Part shown: positions 47,001 through 56,907 of the stretch, piece by piece
How the letters are laid out: each line of letters opens with the position of its first letter
How positions within the stretch are numbered: position 1 is the first letter of the stretch
Assembly: GCF_910592395.1 (NCBI RefSeq)
Contig: NC_088310.1
Location: forward strand, 17,429,501 to 17,493,500
DNA length: 64,000 bases
Source of the DNA: Lineus longissimus
Taxonomy: Eukaryota > Nemertea > Pilidiophora > Heteronemertea > Lineidae
Direction: 5' to 3'
The notes under the pieces: model-generated
The model's input: the letters and a program-made list of their open reading frames with translations, nothing else
Database searches by the model: none
Told to the model about the DNA's origin: nothing
Translations under genes and position numbers: made by a program

Positions 47001-48690
47001 AAGGACAACCACTCTATTATTAAGGACACAAGTTTTGGTACTTCTTTTTCTCCTTCTGCGTTCAACCTGCCCCGACTATAACTTCAGTCCTGTGACGGAA
47101 TCAAGCGGCTTAAGTTTTGGTCCAACATTGGTCGTTTCCATTCAATTTGACCTCTCTAATCAGGACACCTCTCTTTCAAGGACAGCACTTGTCAGTCCCG
47201 AGGGTGTCCTTGATTGGGAGGTTCTACTGTAATCTCTTAAATCATTGGTAATCTGCCATACACGCTATCTTTGTTTATTATTTACATGGAGGAATCTTTC
47301 TTCCACTAACCCCATCATCTTTCTGAAGTTTCAGGTTGTCTTGAAATATCTTATCCAATCAAAACATCAACCCAGCAGTTCTCTATATATCCTGAGCAGA
47401 TGTTTCCAAATCTCAGTATGACTCTGCACAGGACTTCCTTGTTGGAGCAGTTGTACAACAGACAACAACGCCAGACTCCAGACATGCCAGAGAATCCTAA
47501 CATCATGAATAGAAAGGTCAACTGCAGATTACATGTACTTCTTTGACTTAGAGTGAATTGCTAAAGAACTACATGAACTAAAAAGAAGGAGAATGTCACA
47601 AGTCATGCAAGTCACACAAGACCTATCCATGACATACTTGTATCCCCAGTCTGTCTTTCATCAATGTGAATCAAGGTATGAAAGTTGTTCTCGTCAGCTT
47701 CATCAAGTGTGCTGTTTGATCAGATTTGGACATTACCCACGTCAACAAGAAGAGGATTATGCCAATAACCATAGAAACCATAACATATGGCTATGCATGG
47801 CATCATTCTCTAGTCCTTTCTGTTTCTTCAGTATGTTTCTTGTCAAAGCCAGAGTCAATACTAGGGTGGTCAATATCAAGACTAGTCTTTATTTCATGTA
47901 ATTCTTAATATCATTTCTCAAATGTTATCGTTAAAATGAAGTCATGACATGGGGATAGTGTGGTGTGATTTTAAAACCAGATCAAAAGCAAGGCAAATCT
48001 TTACAGCAATGGACACCAAACTCCCCCCAGTGCCGAAATTAAAAGATTTCAGAAAGTGCGTTGTAAGGAACGAAATCAGCGCCTCTAGTGTCAAGATTGC
48101 AATGCATCCCTTCCCAAGTCCTAGCCTGGACTAGGGTTACTTCACACAATTCATCCAGCCAGAGGTGAAACAAATTGAATACAAGATGTAACTTTTGAAT
48201 TACTGAAATCATCTTGAAACCTACCTGTCCAGTATATTGGATAACACTTTCGATCTACAACATCAGCTTCATAAAGTCCTCCGCGCACCACAATCATCTC
48301 AACGTTCTCTTCATGTGTTCCTCCAGTCCCGTAATGAAGCTCACGGTACTTGCACTCTATTCGTAGAGAATCGTAGCCAATGAACGCGCTCCACTTCTTC
48401 CCACGAACCTCCCGATAAAACCACCGAACTTGTTCCGGGTTCAGTGGCTCAACATTGTCAATCTTTGGGTACAAATACCTCCGCCTCGATGCATAATAAC
48501 TTGGTCTCCGGCGAGGCCGAGTTTCACTTTGACACGAGATGTCACTGATTTCTGAGCTTGCATCATCCATGTAACTCCCATCATCCTCGCCGCAGTATGA
48601 CGACCTCTCACTTGCGGATAACGGATCACCAAAGTTGTCCATCTCAGAGAGGAGGTGGAACTTGCCGTCTGCTGGGGCTGGGAACTCCAT
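29098..48690 (-). CDS. DDHD1: DDHD1-like phosphatidic-acid-preferring phospholipase A1, 14 exons
   Basis: Intracellular lipid esterase family acting on membrane phospholipids. Exons: 48225-48690, 45913-46083, 43771-43905, 41872-42010, 40782-40897, 38503-38609, 37692-37803, 36929-37005, 34909-34976, 34540-34615, 32107-32256, 30914-31133, 29556-29720, 29098-29255. All phases agree, giving 719 residues. A WWE-like domain (about 80-200) shows FIGYDSLRIE, VVRGGLYEADV and GTWF. The lipase core has VIHGIGQKM (about 285) and FLPVEW. The nucleophile is in VAHSLG (Ser about 414), where the first Gly of GXSXG is Ala. The DDHD domain starts ENFFCLGSPLAVFLALRG (about 490) and ends with SHTSYW and DVALFIL. 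No SAM domain is seen, which favours DDHD1 over DDHD2. About 18 kb of intron is packed with repeats. The first exon may be preceded by a 5' UTR exon. Confidence 0.92.
29775..30247 (-). mobile_element. 3' end of a CR1/Jockey-type LINE (intron 12 of DDHD1-like gene)
   Basis: A minus-strand frame ends with the familiar LINE C-terminus: YKARNGLAPAYISELL, SLRSEDKCLLRIPR, YGGRSFLLQAARLWNEL and LKTHLFRRYF. It finishes near an ATTGAATTGAATTGAA tail (about 29776-29795), a short tandem 3' terminus typical of such elements. It is severely 5' truncated and sits in the same orientation as the host gene. Confidence 0.85.
30273..30867. repeat. 119-base tandem repeat, 5 units
   Basis: GAATACATCACATCAGTACA recurs at 30273, 30392, 30511, 30630 and 30749, each exactly 119 bases apart, with very few differences between units. 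It abuts the LINE fragment on its left and lies 47 bases from exon 12 of the DDHD1-like gene. Confidence 0.92.
31170..31655. mobile_element. TTAA-flanked foldback MITE, about 486 bases
   Basis: Starts TTAAAGGTGCC and ends GGTGACCTTTAA. Inverse matches continue far inwards (e.g. ACAAACTGATGATGTACATT with AATGTACATTATCAGTTTGT), making the element almost a hairpin. Confidence 0.75.
31896..32072. mobile_element. TA-flanked MITE, CAGTAGAACCTC family, copy 1
   Basis: Terminal inverted repeats CAGTAGAACCTC and GAGGTTCTACTG are flanked by TA on both sides. Internal CTCTCTATTAAGGACA units recur. CAGT ends with TA target duplication fit Tc1/mariner or pogo-type non-autonomous elements. It lies in the intron just 34 bases beyond exon 11 of the DDHD1-like gene. 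Confidence 0.8.
34260..34480. mobile_element. TTAA-flanked MITE, family 2, copy 1
   Basis: Starts TTAAAGGGACAATATAGGCA and ends CCCCTTTAA. The sister copy at 43294-43522 shares most of its length (GATAAAGTTACACAAAG, GTCGAAATGATTCAC, CTTGAAGATGGCCAAATT). Confidence 0.75.
35764..36800. repeat. 56-base minisatellite, about 18 units, in an intron
   Basis: Units read TGGCTTTGACACTGATTCAC then TGCTTGTGACTCTGTGAGAA then ATGCAAACTCTGTAAT, 56 bases apart. The array changes character from left to right: the last four units are a homogeneous subfamily (GCCTGTAACTCTGAGAAATA). The unit length is not a multiple of three, so long open frames across it are accidental. Confidence 0.92.
39541..39761. mobile_element. 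Near-perfect palindromic MITE, GTGACTCGCTCTACC family, copy 1
   Basis: Arms of about 100 bases (GTGACTCGCTCTACCAAAAC ... GTTTTGGTAGAGCGGGTCAC) surround a short centre. Flanked by AAAT on both sides, a likely 4-base target duplication. Sister copy at 52308-52528. Confidence 0.85.
40965..41490. repeat. Imperfect foldback structure of about 525 bases
   Basis: GAATCAGCTGCACCCTCTC (about 40975) pairs with GAGAGGGTGCAGCTGATTC (about 41460). GACCAACCACCTCTCCGAG pairs imperfectly with CTCGGCGAGGTGGTTGGC. TGATGAGGCTATGCC pairs imperfectly with AGCATAGCCTCGCCA. Confidence 0.65.
42100..42186. mobile_element. 87-base TA-flanked MITE, CAGGGTGGCCCAGAATTAT family
   Basis: Ends CAGGGTGGCCCAGAATTAT and ATAATTCTGGGCCTCCCTG are near-perfect inverses flanked by TA. 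This fits a tiny mariner-type element. Confidence 0.8.
42230..42540. mobile_element. TTAA-flanked MITE, family 1, copy 2
   Basis: Starts TTAAAGGGACAAC and ends GGCCCTTTAA. It shares GATAACGATTTTCACC, CTGTTTGGAGAAGT and CATATCT segments in order with 9377-9687. Confidence 0.7.
43294..43522. mobile_element. TTAA-flanked MITE, family 2, copy 2
   Basis: Starts TTAAAGGGACAACATAGGCA and ends CTTCCTTTAA. Most of its length matches 34260-34480 in the same orientation. Confidence 0.75.
43630..43756. mobile_element. Short MITE, GGGTGATATGAAT family, copy 1
   Basis: Ends GGGTGATATGAAT and ATTCATATCACCC are inverses, with AAAGCATTTGC-like inner arms. Close relative at 44814-44931. It ends 15 bases from exon 3 of the DDHD1-like gene. 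Confidence 0.7.
44814..44931. mobile_element. Short MITE, GGGTGATATGAAT family, copy 2
   Basis: GGGTGATATGAATAAAGACT ... AGTCTTTATTCATATCACCC, inverse ends with arms of about 35 bases. Degraded relatives appear near 11610, 16356 and 53290. Confidence 0.8.
46967..47229. mobile_element. TA-flanked MITE, CAGTAGAACCTC family, copy 2
   Basis: Ends CAGTGGAACCTCCC and GGGAGGTTCTACTG, flanked by TA. It shares CTCTCTAATCAGGACACCTC with the copy at 31896-32072 and carries an extra internal segment. Confidence 0.75.
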
Positions 48691-51415
48691 GGTGGCTTGT
48701 AAGAGGGAACAAGGAATCTAAAGGCCGAAGTTAGCGGTACCTCTCAAGATGCCAGAAATGTCTGATCATGTCTTCATTTTAAATGACAGCTGGTTGGACC
48801 TAAAACGTAATGCACATTTTTTTATAATTTTAACTATAGATGCTAATGCCCTGGCAATGGGGACAAGGGGAAAGATAATTCAGGCAATTTCAGGCTTTCT
48901 TCTAAAATGGGGAATGAGAGTGATCACCTCCTAGTATCACTCCTGTAGATTTAACACCAAAGCTTTTGTCACTTGTGTGTACATTCCAAACCACGAAAGG
49001 TATTCTATTAATAGCAGCTCTCTGAAATACAAAATTAAAAACAAATGATGTCACTGATAGCTCTCATTTATTTTTTTAACACAGGAAAGCCAGCAATTTG
49101 GTAATAATGACAGGATGTTGGTTCACCTGTCATTATAACATAATAATGTAATTCTACAATATTATCAAGAGGAGAAAACTATACATTTCATGATAACTTA
49201 TCAAGAGAACTATCAAGACCTGATTATTTCCCAAGACATGAACAACTTGTACAGTCATATCATGGCCTCTGTCCAAATGTTACTAAATGCAGATAACACA
49301 CTCTTTACAGTTGTCCTATGACTTCAACATGCAGGGCATGCAATATGAACATTGTACTTTGGCCGCAACTTGATAACAACAAAAATTGATAAGACTTGCT
49401 CGTATATTTTTGATAATGATCATGACATCAAGAAAACGTGTTTACATATTCATGTACAATCAGTGAATAAAAAAAACTTGGGACATCAGAGTTTCCGCCA
49501 GGATTAAATTTGAGGGGGAGTAAAAAAATTAATTTTTTTTCTAAAATATTTTTTTCTTATAAAGGGTATATGACCCCTCCTGAGATGTTTTTTGGCCCTA
49601 AAAACCGCTACAATTGGCTCCCAAATGCTTTTATTTTACATATCAAATCATGAAAATTACTCATTTGACAGTAAAACAAACTTTAGTGCTCAAAATTAAG
49701 GGGGGGATATCCCCCCTTGAGATATTTTAGGGGGGATGAATCCCCCCATCCCCCTTCTGGCGGAAACCCTGGACATAAACATAATTTGGTATGGAGGTAG
49801 TGAATGGAGGCCACTGTAGGCTGCTGTCCACCTATGTGGGGTCTGTTACATGTCCTTGCTGCTCATAGACACTCGGGTAGAAAGGGACCATGACTTTTGA
49901 TCTCAGCCAACAGACCCTCACTTATTCATCATTCTCATATATTGAACATCCAGTGTTGTCTTTCTTTCTTCAATTTACTGGGACGCAGTCAACATATTGA
50001 CTATTACGCCCAGGGAGGGGGGGGGAAGTCCACGCAAGCTACTCATATTTCCCACTTGTTGGGGTCTTCACCCTGCCCTGGGCCCTGGCATAGCCACCAG
50101 AAACAGGGAGCCTCGGTACTAAAATTCCAGGGCTCTTCACAACACATAGGCTACAACGTATGAAATACTCAAGGATCTGTTGGATGAGACTAAAAGTTGA
50201 GGTCCCTTCTAGGCCTACCTGAGTCGAGAGTGTCTTACTCTTACTGTCTATTCCAGGGCATTTCAAGTGAGAAGATCCCACATGGCCACAGCAGGCAAAG
50301 GTGGATAGTAGCCTATAGTGTGGACTCATACCTCCGGCAAAAATCAAGGGTTACGACGCCGGTAATGATATGATGCACTTTCTTCCATCCTGGACCACAG
50401 GCATTTGTGAAGGACTCTATGATTCGAGGGACTATCTTTCTGTTTACACCGTACCCATGCACTATGACTATGTACACGACGTACGTATGTCAAACAGTTC
50501 ATCAAAAACAAAGTGGAATAAAATGATTGACAAAAGCAAAGATTTACCTGAATTGAACAAATCCTGTCTCCAAACATCAATATCTCAAATTAACGCCACC
50601 GAAATTTGACAAAAAATATTACATTGCGCTGGAAACAGCAGAAATGTGTGCACTTCCAGAACAAAAATTGATATTTCGTCGTCGACCTGTCAGAAGCAAA
50701 GGTCAAGGCCAATCAATGATTTAGCCTCAAAGTGGCAAATATAAATTTCATTCAAATAGCCATCGCAATCAAATATGTCACTAGATATTACAACAGACAA
50801 CTTTAAACTATTATGATGATTATAATCACATCCAAACTGTTCCCAATTTACTTTTGTTTTAATACTTTTAATTGGTTTCGTTACGTCCACTAAAATAGAA
50901 AGGTCACAGGTCATCAAGGTCATATCAGGAAGTTGAATGAGTTTGTGAATTTTATAACAGAAATAATCGCAAAAGGAACAGTTTACACTTGCAGATAATA
51001 TCTTAATGTACGACTAAGACAGAGTGCGACCTGTTATTTTGTTTACTTTGAATCCTTTGGTGTATGATGGCTTATTTGTGTTGAAATCATCAACAATCAG
51101 TTGTTCAGTGTATTTTCGTACATGCGTAGTGCTTTGCATGCATGACAGGATGTCCCAAAAGATATCCAAGCAAAGAGTTGAAATGGGGAATTCGGTTACC
51201 ATATTGAACAAAATGAGAAATATTCTGCCACAATGTTTATAGGACAAGGACGATTTATTTACGTCTGAATGATTACCATATAGTGCATCTCAGTTTCTTT
51301 CTGCATGCCATAAGTCTCTACTAGGCCTACAAACCAACTGAATAGTGAATTACTAGCCCTTGTATTGGTATCTTTTTCAGACGACATCAGTGAAGATTGC
51401 CATGATAGCTTTGCG
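48691..51415. other. Intergenic DNA between the DDHD1-like gene and the SMIM12 homologue
   Basis: The two genes diverge from this region, so it should contain both promoters. A 3' splice site (TTTTTCAG, ending about 51380) precedes the SMIM12 start, implying an upstream non-coding exon that I could not place. The region contains one hAT-like MITE and otherwise no recognisable gene. Confidence 0.5.
49487..49771. mobile_element. MITE with CAGRGTTTCCGCCAG ends (hAT-like)
   Basis: Starts CAGAGTTTCCGCCAG and ends CTGGCGGAAACCCTG, flanked by GACAT on both sides. The interior has the GGGGGGATATCCCCCC-rich palindromic character of such elements. hAT elements usually give 8-base duplications and only 5 bases match here. 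Confidence 0.65.
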
Positions 51416-51670
51416 ATGGTGTGGCCTTTGATTTTGGGATTTGCAAGAACCTATGCAACATATATAGTGTGGCCTGTTGCGTTTGTTGTTGGTGTGGTCG
51501 GTTACAATATCGAGGCGTATAGGAGAGAAGGAAGAGAAATAGAGTGGAAATCAACAACGACCGAGGACGAACGCCACGAGAGACAGTTCAGGGAAAGTGA
51601 GCAACACGACGTGACGGATGTAAAAGAACTGAAATATATACCTAAGCATATCTTTGATAAGAATAAGTAG
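51416..51670 (+). CDS. SMIM12: SMIM12-like small integral membrane protein
   Basis: 84 residues. It starts MVWPLILGFARTYATYIVWP and continues into a hydrophobic span ending VVGYNIE, followed by a charged tail with KELKYIPKHIFDKNK at the end. This layout (WP at the start, RTYA.Y, PVAFVVG.VGY, charged helix, F.PK.....NK-type end) matches vertebrate SMIM12, which is of similar length. A splice acceptor at about 51380 lies 35 bases upstream, so the coding part is probably a single exon after a 5' UTR exon. The role of the family is poorly known. One membrane span, N-terminal. Confidence 0.85.
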   Translation: MVWPLILGFARTYATYIVWPVAFVVGVVGYNIEAYRREGREIEWKSTTTEDERHERQFRESEQHDVTDVKELKYIPKHIFDKNK

Positions 51671-51823
51671 ACTGATTTTGCAGAGCAACTAGTAACTACA
51701 TTCGGGTCAAAATAACTTTGGCATCAAGATTGGAGATACGGTGACTTGTGTTGTAACTATTTTCTGACTTCGTCAACAGATTCCAAGCAAGAAACTCGCT
51801 GGTGATTTTCTGTTAGAAGGTGG

Positions 51824-52039
51824 TTGAAATTCTGCATGATGGCATTGGGAAAAGTTCCAAAGATTTATATTGGTTGGGCTGTGATTATGACATGTGGACT
51901 GGGAGGATTTGTATATGCTAGAGATCAGGTGATAGCTAATAGGAAAGAAATTATGAAAAGTCGCCAGAAAGTGCGCGATGCCAGAGAGGAAGATGGAAGA
52001 TTACTCGCTCAAAAACTTAAGGAACAGAAAACATCTTGA
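51824..52039 (+). CDS. Small single-pass membrane protein, possibly DUF4748-like
   Basis: Up to 71 residues. Met 1 at 51824 or Met 6 at 51839 could start it; the later start (MALGKVPKIYIGWAV) looks more natural. One hydrophobic span (YIGWAVIMTCGLGGFVYA) is followed by a strongly charged helix (RDQVIANRKEIMKSRQKVRD) and a basic end. A short protein with GWAV in the span followed by R..V...R.E.MK.R..MR.. resembles what I recall of DUF4748, but I am not certain. It lies 153 bases downstream of the SMIM12 homologue on the same strand. A possible acceptor (CGTCAACAG, about 51780) precedes it, so it may be a separate transcript or a second cistron. Confidence 0.6.
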   Translation: MKFCMMALGKVPKIYIGWAVIMTCGLGGFVYARDQVIANRKEIMKSRQKVRDAREEDGRLLAQKLKEQKTS

Positions 52040-52307
52040 TTTGAGTTAAAAGTTATCCAAATTCTAGGTAATATTGAGGTGACATGGTTTTTGTAAACCC
52101 TAGTTTGCTCATATGTGGGTATCTCTCGAGTGGTTGATTTTTGGTGGAGGTTGTGCAAGTATAAGAAGAAGAAAAACCTGACTGTGATGACGCTTTATTT
52201 GTGAAAAGTCCAGAGCTATCGTACAATATGAGCAAGCTTGGTGAATATTATAGTATTTCACAAAAACATGAACTGATGATTTAGTGAGCAGTGCAAAGAG
52301 GATATTT

Positions 52308-52528
52308 GTGACTCGCTCTACCAGAACTAGGCGCTTGTCGCATCTGAACTCGACAGGTTGATACAGACTTGTTGTTCATTTCCCTATTGTAGACCTTTTG
52401 TGAAATCTGTTACAAACTGATTTGGTCACATTTCACAAAAGGTCTACAATAGGGAAATGAACAACAAGTCCGTATCAACCTGTCAAGTTCAGATGCGACA
52501 AGCGCCTAGTTTTGGTAGAGCGGGTCAC
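52308..52528. mobile_element. Near-perfect palindromic MITE, GTGACTCGCTCTACC family, copy 2
   Basis: Almost identical to 39541-39761, with ATTT on both flanks as likely target duplication. Its high similarity to copy 1 suggests recent movement. Confidence 0.85.
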
Positions 52529-53842
52529 ATTTTAGATCACGTTCTCATTGAATTTCAACACGAAAGTAATTTTAGCATCAGTATTCATGTAGTACATTGA
52601 TGTGCCTGCAAATGTTTCATCCCAAGTTGAGATCCGAGTTCAATGTTTTTGCAAGAAATGCTCTGTCAGATATGATGATTGTTCGAAATACTGATAATTG
52701 AAATGTGTAATGATGTCCTTGTTTGAATTTTCATAATCAAGAATTGTGTATGAAACTTTTTCGAAAAAAATGTCTTCGGTAAATAACAGCACGATCGTCT
52801 TTCATATTGTGTCTTCATCACATTCGACAAACTGCAACCACCTTCCTCATGTTTGCTTTACCCCCCCCCCCCCCCCCAAGCAGTTTGCTCAAAGCAGAGG
52901 TACAGAATTTGGCTAATTTGTTACCTTGGTGTGACACGGATCTGTCTCTCCGATAACAGCCAATTTTTTATTCCAGCAAGGACAAAAAGGAGTCCTTGTC
53001 ACAACCATATGATGGAATCACAATGTCACATCCTTATAAAAAGGAATTATAGGCAGGAGTTGGGTGGCCTTTTGCTGACTTTCTAGGGGACTCTGTTATA
53101 TTCATAAAGATTCTTGTGCTCTGGTACAGGTAGGAATAGTTTCAATATACTGTGTGATAAGAGAGCCCCCTATTGGTGGCTTTGTATAACTTAATCTGAC
53201 CTACCAGGCCCTTTCTATATAGATTCCCGTTAAAGACATGAAGTCATTGTTGCATCCAAAATTGTTAATAGAGTCGCAATCATAAAGACAGTAATATAAA
53301 TAGACTAGTAAATGCCTCCTTAGGTTTGTACAGTACATGAGTTTTTCAGTAAAAGCATTTATAATCGTCTTTATTCACATCGATCATTACACGGGAACCT
53401 TCAGGATAGTTTCATAGTGGCATTGAAGCAGCCACAAAGATAGAGAGACATTGTCACAACCGAGTGATGTTGTTGTCACAACCACAAAGACAAAAAAGTA
53501 CCGATTGTCACAACCAGTTTTGAGCTATGGTGCCGGTGTCACAGTCGAAAGCTATAGTGACGACATCACAACCACAAAGTTGATAGGCACGTTGGCTTGA
53601 CATCCAGCGTACCAGTGTAGATGTGTTGAAATGTTTTGGGTTACAACATCATGAAAAACCAGAGTCGGTCGTATCCCCTTCAGGATGAGGTTAGAACGAT
53701 AGAATTCGATAATGGGGGGGGGGGTTAATATCCAAGCAATTGGCGACCATGGCCTCTTTTAAACCATATATACATGTACCATAATCCGTCTGAGTACAAT
53801 ACGGTCGGACAATTTATCTAGGGGGACATTTTCTATTTCTAC

Positions 53843-54027
53843 ACCGGTGTAATGTTTTTGAGTGTTTCTGTTTTTGAGTGTTTCCCCTCATTGTTTGGGA
53901 ACGCTCAAAAATAGATTGACAAGTTTTTCTGTGTATCCCCCCTATTGAAAAGTCGTGGTCTCTCTAGCTGCCTCAAATTGTTTGGAAACACTGACACATG
54001 GGGAACAACCACAGATGTTACACCGGT
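53843..54027. mobile_element. ACCGGTGTAA-ended repeat, copy 1
   Basis: Left end ACCGGTGTAATG and right end TTACACCGGT are inverses. The interior TTTCCCCTCATTGTTTGGGA and ACATGGGGAACAACCA are shared with a second copy near 56103. Confidence 0.65.
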
Positions 54028-54888
54028 ACTAAATGACAAACATGTATGTGTCAAGGATGAGAAACTGAGCAGAAAGTAGGTTACATGCCGTAAGCCTCTG
54101 GGTTTAACAGTATTTAAATGTCTTTTTGATTGAATGTAATCCTTGTATAACACACTCCGCCTCTCTGAAGTGTCGTTGGGCTATTGGCCGCTTGTTACAG
54201 CCGCTCGGTACAGGCTGTATTTTGGTTGTGACTCTGTCTCCGGTTGGCAAAATGTCAGCCTCGTCCATTGGATGGATGCTCAATCTGAACTAAATCGCAT
54301 CTAGATTTCAAAGTATTTTGGGGAGGAACCCCAGCCCCTCACCCCCATTAAGCCTCGTCAACCGTCAGCCCTATGAAGGAGAAACGACCAGGAAGACGAA
54401 ATGGACTGCATGGGAGTCTATGGAGAAAAGAGTGGCAAATTCCCCTGGTGCTAGCATCTTTCTTGTGGTTCGACTTTCCGCCCCCGGAAAACGAAGTCTC
54501 TGGGTAGATTGTGACGGCTTTCTTCCAGTTTCGTTCTTATATTTGACTGATTCTTCTCTTTTCTGAAGAAGAAAAGTGGTAAAATATTGACAGATGCGTT
54601 TCATGCAAGGCCCAACTTCGTAAATCTACCAATGCCACCCTTTTTTCGTATTTGCAATTTGGTCATGAGAATCGAATGGCAAATATTTTCATGAATATTA
54701 GATATGCGTGTCTTTTCTGACAAAATGGGACTATATAATCTGACCTAGCCTCTTCAAGTCAATTGGGATAACGAAGAACTTTAGGTCAAACCAGAACAGC
54801 CGGTTACAGCCAGGCTTCCCCACCACACGATACGAGTCGAATTGTGGGAGAGTTAGTCTCCATCAGTCTTTCTCTAATGGTTGCCTAC

Positions 54889-56907
54889 CTTGCAGACATA
54901 ATGCGTTTATCCACTCAATCGAGCTACGGGCCCAGCTGACCTTACACTCCGTACACAGTGGATCGTCGGCCTGCTATAGGAAGAAGAATGGGCTGCCTCG
55001 GGAGTCTAGCAGCACTATACGTTTATCCGCTCAACCTGACGGCGCTGTAACATACTTACACGTTTTTCCAGCATGCATTGACTTCATTGGCTACGTTTTC
55101 AACCCTGCACATGAATGACTTGATGGGCGTCGCTATCGTCTCCAGCTCCTCGTCTACAAACGACAGGCTGGCGTCCCTGGCAAGAAACCACGAAGTTAGC
55201 AATTTCCACCACGATAAGGCCGTGAAGATAACACACCCTTCTAAGACCTTACGACACCAGATACAAATCCCCTTGACGACACCCCAGAAGGCTCCTCTTG
55301 TTTTGTTGGTGTCGCCAAAGACAGTTTTATACTCGACCTATTGGATGAGGCATAGCGATTTTGAATAGTGAATGTTCTGTCATCCGTATGTCTGACGGAA
55401 CTTCCCTCGCGGAAATGCCCAAAAGACTACATGGAGCTTCTTTGCCGGGCGACACAAAAGACAAAACCTCCCTCTGACATACACGGTCCTGGACCGCAAC
55501 ACCGTTTGACGACGACCCCTTTGATGACACGACAGTGATAGCATGCAAGACGACTCTCACCTACCTACTCGGCCAGGCTTTATGATTGAGCCATTCGCAG
55601 AGATCAGCTAGAAGCAGCTTCTCGTCCTCTTCCTCGACAGTGACCAGGCGCATGTACGCAATTTTCCGCTGTTTCTCCCGGTCTTTTCTCCTCCCCAGAA
55701 GCTGCTTCCTTTGCGGACGGTTGTCTTTCGTCGCAACGTCTTCTTGTTTCATCACAAGCTGGAGAAAAATTAGGCCTACAACGAATTTTGTGTACCGCCG
55801 CTGTGCCTTAAATATGGTCTGTGAGGAGGCTTCTGCCGACATGTATAGTCTTCACACCCAGTTTACATCCAGTTTTATTCAATCATAATCATAACTCGAG
55901 TCAAAAATATTGCAAGCACTCCCCGATTTGGCCGTACCGCGCCCGCTTGTTGATCGTGGCTATTTCCTCGCACAGGGGTCGGTCCTCACTGGCGAGCCCG
56001 ATGAACACATTGCTTCACGAGTCGACTATGATGGCCCTATTCTAAGCAATAGCGCATAACTTGCATTCTCGTAGATCCAGCTTACTTCTACTAAAGCGTT
56101 AGACCGGTGTTAACGTTTTTGAGTGTTTATATTTTTTAGTGTTTCCCCTCATTGTTTGGGAATTCTGAAAAATAGATTGAGGCGTATTTCCCCCAACTGA
56201 AAAGTTATGGTCTCTCTACCAGTGTATTGTATGGAAACACTGAAATATGGGGAACAACCAAATATCTTGGCTGGGTCTTCTACTGGAACAAAGGTTACGC
56301 GCTGATGTCGGCAGATTTGGGACATTATTCAGTGTGCAGAAGACCTGTTTCGGTGTCGACGTTACGTTTTGTGTGTAAGGCCAAACCATTAAAGTCATAC
56401 AGAACATTCTCATTGGATTAAGTCTACTGTAACACATCATTGCCTTCCAAACTTACATGTCTCTCGTTGAAGTGGTAGAGAAGGAACGCAATGTCCTCCT
56501 CCTTCTTTCCGATAATCTGTCGACAGAGGGCTCTCAACAAGTACTGCAACACCTCCTGGCGAGACTTCTGCTCTGCTCCCTCCATCACAAAATCAATCAA
56601 CCGATCTCCCATACGCTCAAGTAGCCAATGGTCACAAGAATGTTGTAATGATCTCCACGACCACTTTCTACAGCCAAGGCCAAAAAGGAATGCTTAAGTC
56701 AGTCAGCTGACAGCTTTCACAGACCTTGACCGTTGGGTGGGCTTAACTAATCCGTCAGTAACAGAACATCGTGTGCTGAAAGTCCCAGTTTTGCCCTTTT
56801 TATCCTCGTTTCTTGAGTCTTCACTACCAAGAATCCCATCCGATATGGACCATGCAGATTTCAGAGTTTGGCGGTATTCCCTCTGAAACCCGAGGACAGA
56901 ATCAACA
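54889..56907 (-). CDS. Multi-exon gene of unknown function (partial model)
   Basis: Supported exons in transcript order: 56725-56907, 56457-56667, 55565-55758, about 55060-55340, 54889-54973. The first three join in matching phase (2/2, then 0/0) and encode a charged, helical protein with MGDRLIDFVMEGAEQK, EVLQYLLRALCRQIIG and DEKLLLADLCEWLNHKAW. The fourth is a clean frame with a membrane-like stretch (CVIFTALSWWKLLTSWFLA), then IKSFMCRVENV and NEVNACWKN. The fifth would add DDPLCTECKVSW. The junction between exons 3 and 4 does not keep phase with any obvious splice site, and the 4/5 junction needs a weak GTGTAAGT donor. An exon may be missing, or two genes may be merged. Start and end are not located. 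I do not recognise the family. Confidence 0.45.
56103..56290. mobile_element. ACCGGTGTAA-ended repeat, copy 2, right end degraded
   Basis: Begins ACCGGTGTTAACGTTTTTGA and matches 53843-54027 through CCCCTCATTGTTTGGGA and GGGGAACAACCA. The terminal inverse is lost. It sits inside an intron of the unknown minus-strand gene. Confidence 0.6.

Larger units (their letters stand above)
52040..54888. other. Intergenic and repeat DNA
   Basis: Holds a palindromic MITE (52308-52528), a 17-C tract (52861-52877), repeated CACAACCACAAAG-like strings (53450-53580) and an ACCGGTGTAA-ended repeat (53843-54027). No coding frame here convinces me. The frames near 54318-54604 on both strands have no recognisable content. 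Confidence 0.5.

Noticed and set aside
54318-54604. Overlapping frames of 82 and 77 residues on opposite strands
   Set aside because: No domain, no matching splice context with neighbouring exons, and each is a shadow of the other.
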